Source: a virus. Taken from it: DNA of 52,665 nt. Numbering within the stretch: the first letter of the stretch is position 1; every line of letters starts with the position of its first letter. Under the pieces are notes generated by a model. It was not told the DNA's origin. It was given only the letters and a program-made list of their open reading frames with translations, and made no database searches. The position numbers were made by a program, and so were the translations under genes. The stretch covers positions 1-52,665 of IMG/VR virus record IMGVR_UViG_3300032285_003819; one strand, 5' to 3'. Positions 20,101 through 28,568 of the stretch are shown here, piece after piece.

Positions 20101-23100
20101 ATCCATTGTATTTAACGCATCTTTAAACTGTTTGTATTGGTTTTCGGTTAAATTATTTATATTATCAAAAAAAGCACTATATTCAGTAGCTAATCTTGAA
20201 AAATTAGCTTCATTAGCAGCTATATCAATAGCGTTTCTTGGGCCTGACTTTACAGTTTGATATCCTCTTTTGCCTAAATCTTGTATGCTTAATTGACCTA
20301 AAGCTTTTGATTGCGCTAATGATGATTTTTGAGCTTCTATTTTACCTCTTTTTTCTTCATAACTAGTCAAAGCTGTTGTCAATTTATTAACGTCATTTCC
20401 AGCGGCTTTGAAAGCGTCTTGTAATTTAACATCTTTAATATTTTTAAAATTTAATTCTAAAGATGTGGTAGCCTTCTTAATTACTTCTGGATCGGTAGAT
20501 GTGCCTAAAAGTTTTAAAGTATCGATATAACTTTGACCAGCAGAAATATTTTGCTGAGTAGTAGATTTATATTCTTCAGCAATTTTCGCAAACTCATCAG
20601 CACTTAAAGAAGCCGCGCCTAATGCTTGAGCTAAACCAACCGCTGCACCAGCGGCAGCACCTATTGCAGCTCCCCAAGGTCCAAAGCTTGCTCCAATGCT
20701 TGCCCCCGTAGACAAAGAAGTTAATCCTGAACTTAAAACAGATTGACCAACTCGTTCACCAGCAGTCATTTCTGTTCTTTCTTTTTTTCCATAAACAGCT
20801 TGCTCAATTAAACCGGCAGCTATTGGTCCAGCAAAAGCTAAAGTAGTTGCTGCTGAAGATAATTTTTGATTCAAAGCTTCTTTTTTTCTTTGAGCAACTT
20901 CTTCAATTAATTGTTTTTCTACTTGAGGAAGTATATTATTTAAAATTTTGTTATTACCAGTTAACTTTGAAAGTTCACTAGAATATTGAGATACTTTAGT
21001 TTTGTTTTTGATTAATTCATCAGCTAATTGCGACAAAGCTTTTTCTAGATTTTCTATCGATCTGTCCCAATTTTTTGGCGCATTAGGCAACAGACCTTTT
21101 ACATTAATTTTAGTATCAGCGAAGTTTGGAACAAATCCAGCACTCATTAATCCAGCAGCTTTCTGACCTCTCATTGAATCGCTCAATGCATTACTTAAAC
21201 CACCATGATCAGCAATTGCGGAACTAAATGTTGGCTGACTGCTATTTCTAATGTGTGGGAAAGGTTTAGTATCAAAGATAGCTTTATTGCCGCTCATACT
21301 TTCTTCTAAGCCCATTACTGCTTGTTTATAAGCAAAATTAGGAAGAAATCCTTTGGCGAAACCAGCGAAGCCACCTTTTCTTTCTGAATTTATAAATCTA
21401 TTTAATACTTTTGGATCATTTAGCTTTGATAAATCTGTTTTTGGACTTGATAAAAATCTTAGTTCGCCAGAACTTAAATTACGACCAATAGAAGATTCAA
21501 TATCTTTTATCAACTTCATTAAGTCGCCAGAATAATGAACTGAATTTTTAGTCAAAGTGTCTACATCTATAAAATCAGCAAAATTAGGAATAAAACCATT
21601 TGCAGAAGCCATCGCTAAGAATGCAGGATTTTTTACATAACTATTTAATAAGCTATTTGTTTCTGCGGATAATCCTTTTACAAGATCAGGACTACTTTTA
21701 GCCATTTGAGAATAGCTTGTTCCTGCAAGTTGAGAAAAAGTTTTTCCAAATGCGGAAGGCAATTGATTCTCATGTCCTAATTCATTAAATGTAATTATTG
21801 ATTCTTTTATTTTAGCTGCACCAGCAGGATTAGCTTTAGCAAATCTTTCATATTTGTCGTTTAAATTTCCAGAAATAGAACCAGTTAAATTTGCTTTTGG
21901 AAAACCTTTATATTCAAGAGCTATATCTCCTAAAAACGCATCAAATGCTGATTGTTTTTGATCTGTTCCAGGTTGTAATGCATAACCTCTAATTAACTGA
22001 TCTTTAATTTTTGATTGAGAAACCAATTGCATTGCTTTAAACACAAAATCCTCATACAATGGAGCGAAAATATTATTATCTCCAACCTTGTCTGCACCTT
22101 TAGCACTGCTTCTGAAATTAACTTGTCTAAAAGTATCTACGTCACTTGCTTTAGATATTCCCAAAGTAGGTTGAATAGCATCAAAAGCAGAATTGCCAAA
22201 TTTTTTAAACCAAGGAACTCTTATTGCACTTGTAGGAGGAGCGAAATTAGGTATAAAACCTTTTGAAAAAAAAGGCGATCCAGATGGACTTATTACATCA
22301 TAAGAACCAACATCAATAAAATCATTATTAGTATTACGATAAGATTGATTTGTTGTACTTAAATATTGCGAAATAGCTTTTTGAAAAATATCATTGATAG
22401 AAATTTTTTGTCTAGTTCTTACTTCAGCAAATCTTCCATCTTTTGCGGATAAATCAAAAAATTGATTACCTTTTGCACTTGTATATCCATCTTGTTTTAA
22501 TTCGTCATAAGCTTCAGCTTCCCCAAGCAAGCCTTGAACTTGATTGAGAGCATTACTAAACCCAGCTGTATTTTTAATATTTTTTAAAGCCGTTTCTGTT
22601 TTTGCTAAAGATGAAGGATCAACTTTATTTTTATATTGATCTATAAAAGATTGTAATTGATTTTTATCATTATAAATTTCACCAACTATTGTTCTTGCCA
22701 TATTTTTAAAAAAACCATATGGCAGATCAAATTGTTTTTTTACGATATTTGCAGCAAAAAGATCATCATATTTTGGACCAGTATTAGTTTTTGATGTAAC
22801 AAGATTAGTTTGTTTGGTTTTACTAGCCCATTCTCTACTTCTAACTGTACCTAATGTTTTTAATCCAAAATTAGGTATAAATCCACCATACATATATGGA
22901 TCAACACCTGTTCTATTTATAGCATTTTGTCTATGTGCGCGGCCAGCATCTGAATTTGCTGGAGGATTAATAAAAGGTTGAGCGAAACCGGGAATATATT
23001 TAACACTTTCAGCGGTATTCATTACTCCACCAACTGGAGAATTTACTACTTGACCGGGAGCGTAACCACCAGCTTGTGCGCCAACAACTTCTGCCATTCT

Positions 23101-24762
23101 TGTGGCATTTGGAATATAACCTCCTGCGCGATTTACTTGTAATCCACCAGATCCTTTTACTCTTACTCCTTGCCCAGCTAATTGAGCAGCTAGTTGTTTA
23201 GCAAGAGTTGACTGCATTTGATATTCTGCTGTCTGCTGTCTTGCTATTTGAAGTAATAATTGAGCTTGTGCAGCTTGATTACCCATCAATCCAGAAAGAG
23301 CTTGTGCCGCTGGCCCTTGTTGCTGCATTATTTGCAAAATAGATTGTTCAATATTTTTTCTATTTTGTGTTTCGGTGGTGATACCAGCAATCTGAGGTAA
23401 AGCCTGACTAAGATAAGTAAAAGAATTTTGTATTAACTTGAAAAGAGTAAAGAAAGCAGCAATGGCACCTGGACCAGCTATTACATTACGGATGCCTTTC
23501 AATAAGCCATTTGCAAAAGTAGAACCGGCACCTTCTCCTTCAAGAACTTCATTTATGTTTTCAACGAATGATTTCAACTGCTGTGCGCCATATTTCGCTA
23601 ATGGCTCAAATGTTACTTTACCAATATTATTTGCTAGTTGTTGAGTTGAAGTGGCAGTTTGTTTTAATAATGCATCAAGAGTTAGATTCAATTTAGCAGT
23701 TGCGACTTCAGCTTCATTTGTTGCAGACGCGCCTCTCTGTAAAGCTCCTGCATAAACTCCTTGAGATTTATTTAAATCTCCAACAATTGCTTTTAATATG
23801 TTGACTTGATAAACACCGGCAACTTGTTCTGATAATTGCGCTCTTTGAGCATCAGCCAAACCTTTATAAGCTCCAGCAAAATTTTGTAATATTTGTACAG
23901 CAGGTAATGTATTTCCTTCTACATCTCTAACCGCTATATTAAAAGCTTCTAGTTGATCAAGAGTATCATTACGTTGCAAACGGGTAAAAATTGTTTTCAA
24001 TGCGTTACCAATTACTGCGCCACCTCTTGCAGTGCTTTGTTGAGCAGCAGTAACTAATGCATTTAATTGATCAAGACTAACACCCGCTTCCTGAGCAGCC
24101 TGTCCTGTACGAGATAGAGCTTCAGCCAAATCACCAGCCCCTACTGCATAATCTTGTTCAACTGCCACCAACTTATTTAATATTTGAGTTGTAGTTATTC
24201 CAGTTGAAGCGAAACCGTTTACAGTTGAAGTCAATGCATCAACAGCATTTGCAGTTCCAATTCCAGCCAATCTTGTTAAAGTCAACGCATCTTTAGTTCT
24301 TACCAAAACATCTTCAGCTTTTAAACCTTGGCGAGAAAATTCAAGAGCCGCTTTAGAAGCGTCATCAAATGTAGAAGCGGTTTGTTTACTGACACTAAAT
24401 AAATCTGTACTAAATTTCTGTAATTGATTGGTTGTTAGTCCGAATACACGATTAATATCTGCCAAACTTTTTTCTACTTCAATTGTAACATTAGCTAATT
24501 CTTTGAAACTACGGATAACACCACCTAGAACAGCAGTAGAAGCTCCGAATGCAATAACGCGAGCATTGGAAGCTGCGAGTGCGGCTTCGAAGTCTTTAAC
24601 GTCACCCGTCATTCTTCCAAGAGGTTGGGAGAAAGCGCGTTGATTAACGCTTAAATTAATCTGATTGTTCTGTGCAAACTTTTGATTATATGCTTGAACA
24701 CCAGCTTGAATAGAAGCGGTTAATGCTGCTTGATTGGCGGCGACATTAATTTGAACTGCCAT
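17170..24762 (-). CDS. Tape measure protein with embedded nuclease-like domains
   Basis: 2530 aa. Residues 1-480 match the TP901-type core (TFDDASKAALEFSRQGLKAE, GNALKTIFTRLQRND). Residues 480-1220 form an unusual insert divided by GFIPNFA-type motifs at about 547 (GGYIPNA), 626, 835, 1056, 1138 and 1209. Between them are two regions resembling PD-(D/E)XK nucleases: one with E748, D770 and E780-V-R782, the other with D941 and E950-Y-K952. An Ala/Gly-rich hydrophobic stretch spans about 1345-1385, followed by long helical regions. The C-terminus has the usual GGIIRAQSGMYISG / LLENGEYVLNRRA segment (about 2165-2210). Tape measure length sets tail length, and the protein enters the host with the DNA, so embedded enzymes could act there. 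The GTGTAA element lies 9 nt before the start. Confidence 0.9.
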   Translation of the reverse strand: MAVQINVAANQAALTASIQAGVQAYNQKFAQNNQINLSVNQRAFSQPLGRMTGDVKDFEAALAASNARVIAFGASTAVLGGVIRSFKELANVTIEVEKSLADINRVFGLTTNQLQKFSTDLFSVSKQTASTFDDASKAALEFSRQGLKAEDVLVRTKDALTLTRLAGIGTANAVDALTSTVNGFASTGITTTQILNKLVAVEQDYAVGAGDLAEALSRTGQAAQEAGVSLDQLNALVTAAQQSTARGGAVIGNALKTIFTRLQRNDTLDQLEAFNIAVRDVEGNTLPAVQILQNFAGAYKGLADAQRAQLSEQVAGVYQVNILKAIVGDLNKSQGVYAGALQRGASATNEAEVATAKLNLTLDALLKQTATSTQQLANNIGKVTFEPLAKYGAQQLKSFVENINEVLEGEGAGSTFANGLLKGIRNVIAGPGAIAAFFTLFKLIQNSFTYLSQALPQIAGITTETQNRKNIEQSILQIMQQQGPAAQALSGLMGNQAAQAQLLLQIARQQTAEYQMQSTLAKQLAAQLAGQGVRVKGSGGLQVNRAGGYIPNATRMAEVVGAQAGGYAPGQVVNSPVGGVMNTAESVKYIPGFAQPFINPPANSDAGRAHRQNAINRTGVDPYMYGGFIPNFGLKTLGTVRSREWASKTKQTNLVTSKTNTGPKYDDLFAANIVKKQFDLPYGFFKNMARTIVGEIYNDKNQLQSFIDQYKNKVDPSSLAKTETALKNIKNTAGFSNALNQVQGLLGEAEAYDELKQDGYTSAKGNQFFDLSAKDGRFAEVRTRQKISINDIFQKAISQYLSTTNQSYRNTNNDFIDVGSYDVISPSGSPFFSKGFIPNFAPPTSAIRVPWFKKFGNSAFDAIQPTLGISKASDVDTFRQVNFRSSAKGADKVGDNNIFAPLYEDFVFKAMQLVSQSKIKDQLIRGYALQPGTDQKQSAFDAFLGDIALEYKGFPKANLTGSISGNLNDKYERFAKANPAGAAKIKESIITFNELGHENQLPSAFGKTFSQLAGTSYSQMAKSSPDLVKGLSAETNSLLNSYVKNPAFLAMASANGFIPNFADFIDVDTLTKNSVHYSGDLMKLIKDIESSIGRNLSSGELRFLSSPKTDLSKLNDPKVLNRFINSERKGGFAGFAKGFLPNFAYKQAVMGLEESMSGNKAIFDTKPFPHIRNSSQPTFSSAIADHGGLSNALSDSMRGQKAAGLMSAGFVPNFADTKINVKGLLPNAPKNWDRSIENLEKALSQLADELIKNKTKVSQYSSELSKLTGNNKILNNILPQVEKQLIEEVAQRKKEALNQKLSSAATTLAFAGPIAAGLIEQAVYGKKERTEMTAGERVGQSVLSSGLTSLSTGASIGASFGPWGAAIGAAAGAAVGLAQALGAASLSADEFAKIAEEYKSTTQQNISAGQSYIDTLKLLGTSTDPEVIKKATTSLELNFKNIKDVKLQDAFKAAGNDVNKLTTALTSYEEKRGKIEAQKSSLAQSKALGQLSIQDLGKRGYQTVKSGPRNAIDIAANEANFSRLATEYSAFFDNINNLTENQYKQFKDALNTMDYAGNVDEDNLRKVLMTFSQLDTESVDYLVAIGENLTELGSSAGRVLRTNLDKTREAYRKNLEQGKGVLSDEQKTVLSNFAQFRRTLLDTVSDDLDNAVQALKSFESKTSFAQLVPAKLKEINDLVFNAVVNNLDSVRGFSFKQSQARTAARFQTEEFNRLTGRTITEQGLKTAQTSATFKNQATQAILGSKLIPGMSSQKAISDFLSTGTSLDKEGIKKFATSIIGKNEDEINALSSKLEGVLTQFKDATRETESQTKYKLQELAYNQVINKISEATILKQIDLEKEKLSITLGQKNAANGLRDAVEKAKISANERLELTKIQTGGEFRYLGLNKRQEFESKQVDLKSIFDQEQVIAENQAIADARRSIIEIAAQNANTEAQNKNTEALFDSIDSSATNFENLGNILSNLPFSGMKEVGSGFVTGAQEAKAKNKINRDQFQKSRESVKLAEISNFGVSDDATINDAINKLKTKRDAALTEETKASIQETITTLEIASKQIGSNATLFEAKAAQMRNDFEQSAGFVNNMAIGFQSLNNQADVMVDQLGRNLPSMFADGLVDGVKAAIKESHNLGDALMGIASKFLDEISTTFMRAGMYKILGSAGFGEMLMKQEGGIIRAQSGMYISGTGTGDKYPALLENGEYVLNRRAVAAMGGPSVLDSLNFSMAPRFAAGGSYNVDLSQGSYDYSLKQKRILQSNAVNLGNMEANMTSEGLENSPLYKDILEAQRQNQQEQLQKKIQRRQQRAAMIGQLAAAAATIAIGAGLSNVMKNAQAAKAKAFTEKINSQGGIRTEAEYLQQKQFVKQGLMTADTPLNAANYLGGTPQTGFKSLFSAPTYGQTWYQKAGSFVSSPFRRQTGGIIGSRLSDTIPGYMEGGLYNTPIVNRYGAGMQNGGSSMMAAGNSSSITNNNTNANNSFNFNTTVERDGTIKMGSNTTSYEQQDVELSKNLNQRVYAVVSEVIRKEKQFGGSLAGVRS

Positions 24763-24771
24763 ATCTTGTAT

Positions 24772-24777
24772 TTACAC
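24772..24777 (-). promoter_or_regulatory. GTGTAA start-associated element (tape measure)
   Basis: The hexamer sits 9 nt before ATG 24762, in the 28-bp gap after the upstream gene. One of nine; function inferred. Confidence 0.55.
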
Positions 24778-24790
24778 GTTAAATTATTAA

Positions 24791-25786
24791 TTATCCGAAT
24801 ATTTTCATCATGTCATCCATACTCAAAGATCCGCCTTTCTTCTTAGCTTCATCAGCTAAAGAAAGAGTTTTTTGACCTTTAGCTTTCAATCCGACGTATT
24901 CAAGATCTTCGGCAGTTGCGCCAACTATTGAAGTAGCTTGATTTTCTTTATTGTTTTTTTCTTCTATTGTCTTTTTAGCATTTTCATTAGCATTTACATA
25001 ATCTATAATCTTGTCAGGATCATTTTTGATGTCTTGAGGCATTTTATCATTTTGCTGAAAAACATTTTTAAAAAATCTAGCGTAAATAAGTAATTTTATC
25101 TGATTATAAGTAAGCTCGCAAACTGACTTACCAAAAAATTCAGTAGGATTTTCAGCGAATGGCATGTACAAATTAAAAAAATCTTGCAAAACTAAATACT
25201 GAATCGTGTTGTCATTTATATTTTTATATACTTCTGAGTATTGTTTTATTATGCAAGTTAGTGTTTCTGAATCTATATTATCAAACTCATCTTCTTCAAA
25301 AGCTGGTTTTAATAAAACTTTATCTTTATAAAGACATTTTAAAATATAAAAATCGTTAACTCTTTCTTCAGCATAACTTTCTGCTGTTCTATTAAAAAAA
25401 GAAGCTTTTGTGTTTTTAATGTCATACAATCGTTTTTGCGCTGATTCTATATCAGCGTTTACTCTTTGTATTTCAGATTTTAAATATAATACTTTTTTTT
25501 GTTTATTAAGATTATCAATAAAATCTTCTTCTTGTTTTATTAATGATTCTTGTCGAGTAGACCATTGTTTTTCTTCAATAAGTCGTTTTAAAGTTTCATC
25601 ATTAGTTGGAACACCGCGACTCTTAGCTTCATTAAAATAATGATCGTAGATCTGATCGATATCGACCTGATCTTCCAAAGACAAATGCTTTAAATAAAAA
25701 AGATTCTCTAAAACCTTGATTTCAGAGAATCCGTTTTTAATATCCCGAAAAGCTTTTTTGTACTTATTCTGTTGGGATTGTTCCAT
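24791..25786 (-). CDS. Probable tail assembly chaperone (second gene)
   Basis: 331 aa, strongly charged and helical, with no membrane segments. There are coiled-coil-like stretches (about residues 75-125, NKQKKVLYLKSEIQRVNADI) and an acidic/lysine-rich tail ending MDDMMKIFG. It lies directly upstream of the tape measure, the place of the gpG/gpGT chaperones in lambda-like phages, and overlaps the previous gene by 23 nt. I found no classical slippery heptamer at the overlap, and it has its own ATG, so separate initiation is simpler than frameshifting. Function is from gene order only. Confidence 0.5.
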   Translation of the reverse strand: MEQSQQNKYKKAFRDIKNGFSEIKVLENLFYLKHLSLEDQVDIDQIYDHYFNEAKSRGVPTNDETLKRLIEEKQWSTRQESLIKQEEDFIDNLNKQKKVLYLKSEIQRVNADIESAQKRLYDIKNTKASFFNRTAESYAEERVNDFYILKCLYKDKVLLKPAFEEDEFDNIDSETLTCIIKQYSEVYKNINDNTIQYLVLQDFFNLYMPFAENPTEFFGKSVCELTYNQIKLLIYARFFKNVFQQNDKMPQDIKNDPDKIIDYVNANENAKKTIEEKNNKENQATSIVGATAEDLEYVGLKAKGQKTLSLADEAKKKGGSLSMDDMMKIFG

Positions 25787-26543
25787 CTATTTCTCCAATA
25801 ATTCTGTCGAACTCTTCCTTTTCAGTATTGCTTGTAAAAAACCAATAACTAATTATACTAGCCAACTTACTATAACACTTTTCATAAATTTCATTTTTGT
25901 TTTCTTCGTAATCAAACATTACAGTCTCCTTAGCTTCGAAAGTCTTACCGGGAAATAGCCATTCATATTCAGCATTCTTTTTACTATTATCCTTAAATTG
26001 AGTAAGATTTAGTACATACCAAAGAATTGCTCTATTTTGAGCCTTGATATCTGCTGTATGATTAAACAAAGTCATATAGCTAGTTTCCTTTTCAATCAAA
26101 GTTTTACGACGTTGAAGAATCTCAGAAGTTACAGTTTCTATCTTCTTCTTATAATCTTCATCTCGCTCTGATTCTGGTTTTAGATTTAAAATTGTTAGTC
26201 TGCTCTGGAGATCTCCAATTTCTCCAGCGGCAGAAACCATAATCTTTGCATCACTATCGCTAATCAAACCGCCAGTATCACTATATTTATTTAACAACAT
26301 CGCCTTTGTTAAAATACCGCTTCTGATGCATCTACTCATTTCAATACTGAATTCCATATCAGCATCTTGCATTTGCTTTCTATTTGGCTGAAGAATATTA
26401 ATCTCTACTGGAATTTGCTTCTTTACTTTTTCCTTATAAGTGCGCATTACTTGTTCACCTTGTTCATTAGTTACCGTCTCCGTCTTATCTTCTTCTACCT
26501 CGGCGCTTTTATAAATATTGAAACTATAAAGAGTCTTTGACAT
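25764..26543 (-). CDS. Probable tail assembly chaperone (first gene)
   Basis: 259 aa from ATG 26543. A start at 26582 would add 13 residues and leave only 17 bp to the divergent gene, and MSKTLYSFNIYKS is the more natural N-terminus. The protein has an early variable stretch, KKQIPVEINILQPNRKQMQDADMEF-type segments (about residues 40-65), and long helices after residue 100. It is the first minus-strand gene of the tail block, two genes ahead of the tape measure. Lambda-like phages keep tail chaperones here, so that role is inferred. No catalytic motif is seen. Confidence 0.5.
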   Translation of the reverse strand: MSKTLYSFNIYKSAEVEEDKTETVTNEQGEQVMRTYKEKVKKQIPVEINILQPNRKQMQDADMEFSIEMSRCIRSGILTKAMLLNKYSDTGGLISDSDAKIMVSAAGEIGDLQSRLTILNLKPESERDEDYKKKIETVTSEILQRRKTLIEKETSYMTLFNHTADIKAQNRAILWYVLNLTQFKDNSKKNAEYEWLFPGKTFEAKETVMFDYEENKNEIYEKCYSKLASIISYWFFTSNTEKEEFDRIIGEIDGTIPTE

Positions 26544-26599
26544 AATTTTTAATATAATAAGATAAATTCTATTATTTTTCAACCAGTGTAATCATAAAT
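26544..26599. promoter_or_regulatory. Divergent intergenic region between tail and neck blocks
   Basis: These 56 bp of very AT-rich DNA separate the leftward tail block from the rightward neck block. TATATT-like hexamers are present for leftward transcription, and a GTGTAA element precedes the rightward start. It is the likely site of paired late promoters. Confidence 0.5.
26586..26591 (+). promoter_or_regulatory. GTGTAA start-associated element (neck gene)
   Basis: The hexamer lies 8 nt before ATG 26600. This is the only plus-strand copy of the nine start-linked sites, and it does not overlap any coding sequence, so codon usage cannot explain it. Confidence 0.6.
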
Positions 26600-27055
26600 A
26601 TGGGTACAAGTTTATTATCAACAAGCGAAAAGGAGCAGCTAAATGCTGCTTTTGATGATATACATGAAACGTTTGCTCGCGAAATTACTGTTTATAAAGA
26701 AGCGTCTCAAATAGTTATCATCACAGATCCTAATTTTAATCCATTATATAATACTGCTGGTCAAACTACCTCATATGTAAATACACCAATTTATAGAACA
26801 TTTAAAGCAAGAATATTCTATAACGATGATTTTACAAAAGATTATTGGACAGAATCTAAAGTTGAAGGTCAATTTAAAATGCAAACAGTTACTGGTTCTG
26901 TTAGAATTAAATTACGCGCAATTGATTATGATTTTATCAAAGAGGGTATTCGTTTTGATATCGATGGAAAACGATTTGTATTAATATCTTCTTTGAGACC
27001 ACATGGATTAATAGGAGTTCAATATTACACTATTTACCTCAAGCCAGATCCCTAA
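26600..27055 (+). CDS. Probable neck/head-tail joining protein
   Basis: 151 aa, first gene of a four-gene plus-strand block. It has an N-terminal helix (LSTSEKEQLNAAFDDIHETF) followed by beta-rich sequence with ARIFYNDDF, VRIKLRAIDYDFIKEGIRFDIDG and RFVLISSLRPHGLIG. That pattern (short helix, small beta barrel, hydrophobic loop) is common in head-closure or connector proteins, but I cannot name the family. The next three genes follow at 3 bp, 1 bp and 60 bp and end with the major tail protein, so a role at the head-tail junction is likely. Confidence 0.5.
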   Translation: MGTSLLSTSEKEQLNAAFDDIHETFAREITVYKEASQIVIITDPNFNPLYNTAGQTTSYVNTPIYRTFKARIFYNDDFTKDYWTESKVEGQFKMQTVTGSVRIKLRAIDYDFIKEGIRFDIDGKRFVLISSLRPHGLIGVQYYTIYLKPDP

Positions 27056-27058
27056 GAT

Positions 27059-27646
27059 ATGAACGCTGACTGGATAAAAATGCTCCAAGATTTGCAAAAA
27101 GATAAAGATTATCAAAAAGCTTTAAAAAGCACAATAGATAAAGAATTTGAAAAAATAAAAAATAAATATCTTTTAGAGTTCGATAATCATCCTATTACTC
27201 AAGAAATAATAGCTGGAATGCAAGATATAAATGCCCCTAATAGTTCTGGAACTTTAGGAGGAATTACTAATTTGTATTCATTTATTGGTTTCGATAAAGG
27301 AACTGACCCCATATCTCCAATAAGAATTTTGTTAGAACAGTCTAGTTATAAAATATTGAATTCAACTTTTGGTGCTGAATCAGTTGTTATTTTTAATACG
27401 CCAACTCCCAAAGATATATTCGATGTTACTCCTATGCCTTGGGCTAGTGGAAGAAGTTGGGCTAGAGGCATAGAAACTGGAATTTCAGGTTTAGGCTATT
27501 ATATTAAAAAATTAAGAAACAGCAGATCAGGACTAGGAGTTCAATCTCAAAAACCAGTAAGATCTGGCGCAAGATTTCAAAATACTAAATATATCTCAGA
27601 TTTAATAAATAGATTTAATAACGATCTAAAAAATTTAGAAAAATAA
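27059..27646 (+). CDS. Probable tail completion protein (HK97 gp10-like character)
   Basis: 195 aa, mixed helix and strand. The C-terminal portion, SGLGYYIKKLRNSRSGLGVQ, then KPVRSGARFQNTKYISDLINRF, resembles neck or tail-completion proteins that end in a basic segment and a helix. It starts 3 bp after the previous stop and is followed 1 bp later by the next gene, so the three are coupled. No enzymatic motif or membrane segment is visible. The family call rests on general form and gene order. Confidence 0.45.
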   Translation: MNADWIKMLQDLQKDKDYQKALKSTIDKEFEKIKNKYLLEFDNHPITQEIIAGMQDINAPNSSGTLGGITNLYSFIGFDKGTDPISPIRILLEQSSYKILNSTFGAESVVIFNTPTPKDIFDVTPMPWASGRSWARGIETGISGLGYYIKKLRNSRSGLGVQSQKPVRSGARFQNTKYISDLINRFNNDLKNLEK

Positions 27647-27647
27647 C

Positions 27648-28508
27648 ATGAAACCATCATTTTCCCATAATGTACTTAATAGTTTTTGTTTGTGGCATGA
27701 TAACTTCGTAATGACAAAAGGCGAAGCATACAAAACTTATACAACAAAATTTTATAACCAAATAGACACAAGAGTTGGTGGTGATAAAGTTATATACGCA
27801 TCGCCATATAAACAATGGGTATACGATAAAAGCATAACTGGCGCAACTATTCCAAGCGGATTAACAATTGATGGATCTTTCTTACCAACTGGCACAAGTG
27901 GTATGAAATTAGATTTTGATAATGGAAGAGTTATTTTTAACAGTGGGGTTTCTAAAAATTTAAATATATCAGGAACGTATTCTGTAAAAGAAATAAATAA
28001 TTATGTTAGCAGCGAACCTGAAGACACGATCATTATTGAAAATAAATACATAAGTAATAGTCGTTTTACAACTATAGAAACTGGAATTGCTCCATATCTA
28101 CCAGTCACTCCTTGTACTTTTTCAATTATAGAATCCACTCAAAATGATCCTTTTTCATTTGGTGGAGAAGACGTTACCACTAATCATTTAAAAATAGTTG
28201 CTATTTGTGAAAATTTATATCAACTAGATGGTTTATTAAGTATTTTTGCTGATTCATTTAATGAAATTTTTAGTATCATACCGATGACAAAACATCCTAT
28301 TGATGAGTTTGGCGGTATTAAAACAGGACTATATCCTACAGGTTACAACTATTTAGATTTAAAAAATCAATATAAAGACACAACTCTATTTATTTCTGAC
28401 GTTCAAACTTCAAAATTAAAAGACGATGTAGTCAAAGAATTAAATCCTATTTTATATTTCGGATTCATAGATTTCGAAATAAAGGCTTTCAGATATCCTA
28501 GATTATAA
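27648..28508 (+). CDS. Neck or tail-terminator protein (tentative)
   Basis: 286 aa. The protein alternates beta strands (SGTYSVKEINNYVSS, NGRVIFNSGVSKNL) with a helical region near residues 180-215 (NHLKIVAICENLYQLDGLLSIFADSFNEIF). It ends with beta sequence LNPILYFGFIDFEIKAF. Its place just before the major tail protein is where tail terminators usually lie. It begins one base after the preceding stop. I do not recognise a family; the role is inferred from context. Confidence 0.45.
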   Translation: MKPSFSHNVLNSFCLWHDNFVMTKGEAYKTYTTKFYNQIDTRVGGDKVIYASPYKQWVYDKSITGATIPSGLTIDGSFLPTGTSGMKLDFDNGRVIFNSGVSKNLNISGTYSVKEINNYVSSEPEDTIIIENKYISNSRFTTIETGIAPYLPVTPCTFSIIESTQNDPFSFGGEDVTTNHLKIVAICENLYQLDGLLSIFADSFNEIFSIIPMTKHPIDEFGGIKTGLYPTGYNYLDLKNQYKDTTLFISDVQTSKLKDDVVKELNPILYFGFIDFEIKAFRYPRL

Positions 28509-28568
28509 AAATTTCACAAGATATCTTATATACTGTAAAAACTAATAACATTTTAAACAAATAAAAAT
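28509..28568 (+). promoter_or_regulatory. Leader region of the major tail protein gene
   Basis: These 60 AT-rich bp contain the palindrome AAGATATCTT (28518-28527) and an ATTTTAAA-containing A-rich stretch 11 nt before the ATG. The capsid gene has an identical ATTTTAAA 11 nt before its start. There is no GTGTAA here. It may hold a separate promoter or a translation enhancer for this abundant protein. Confidence 0.35.

Noticed and set aside
25764-25786. Programmed frameshift joining the two tail chaperone-like genes, as in lambda G/GT
   Set aside because: The frame change would need +1 or -2 and no slippery heptamer is present; the second gene has its own ATG in the overlap.
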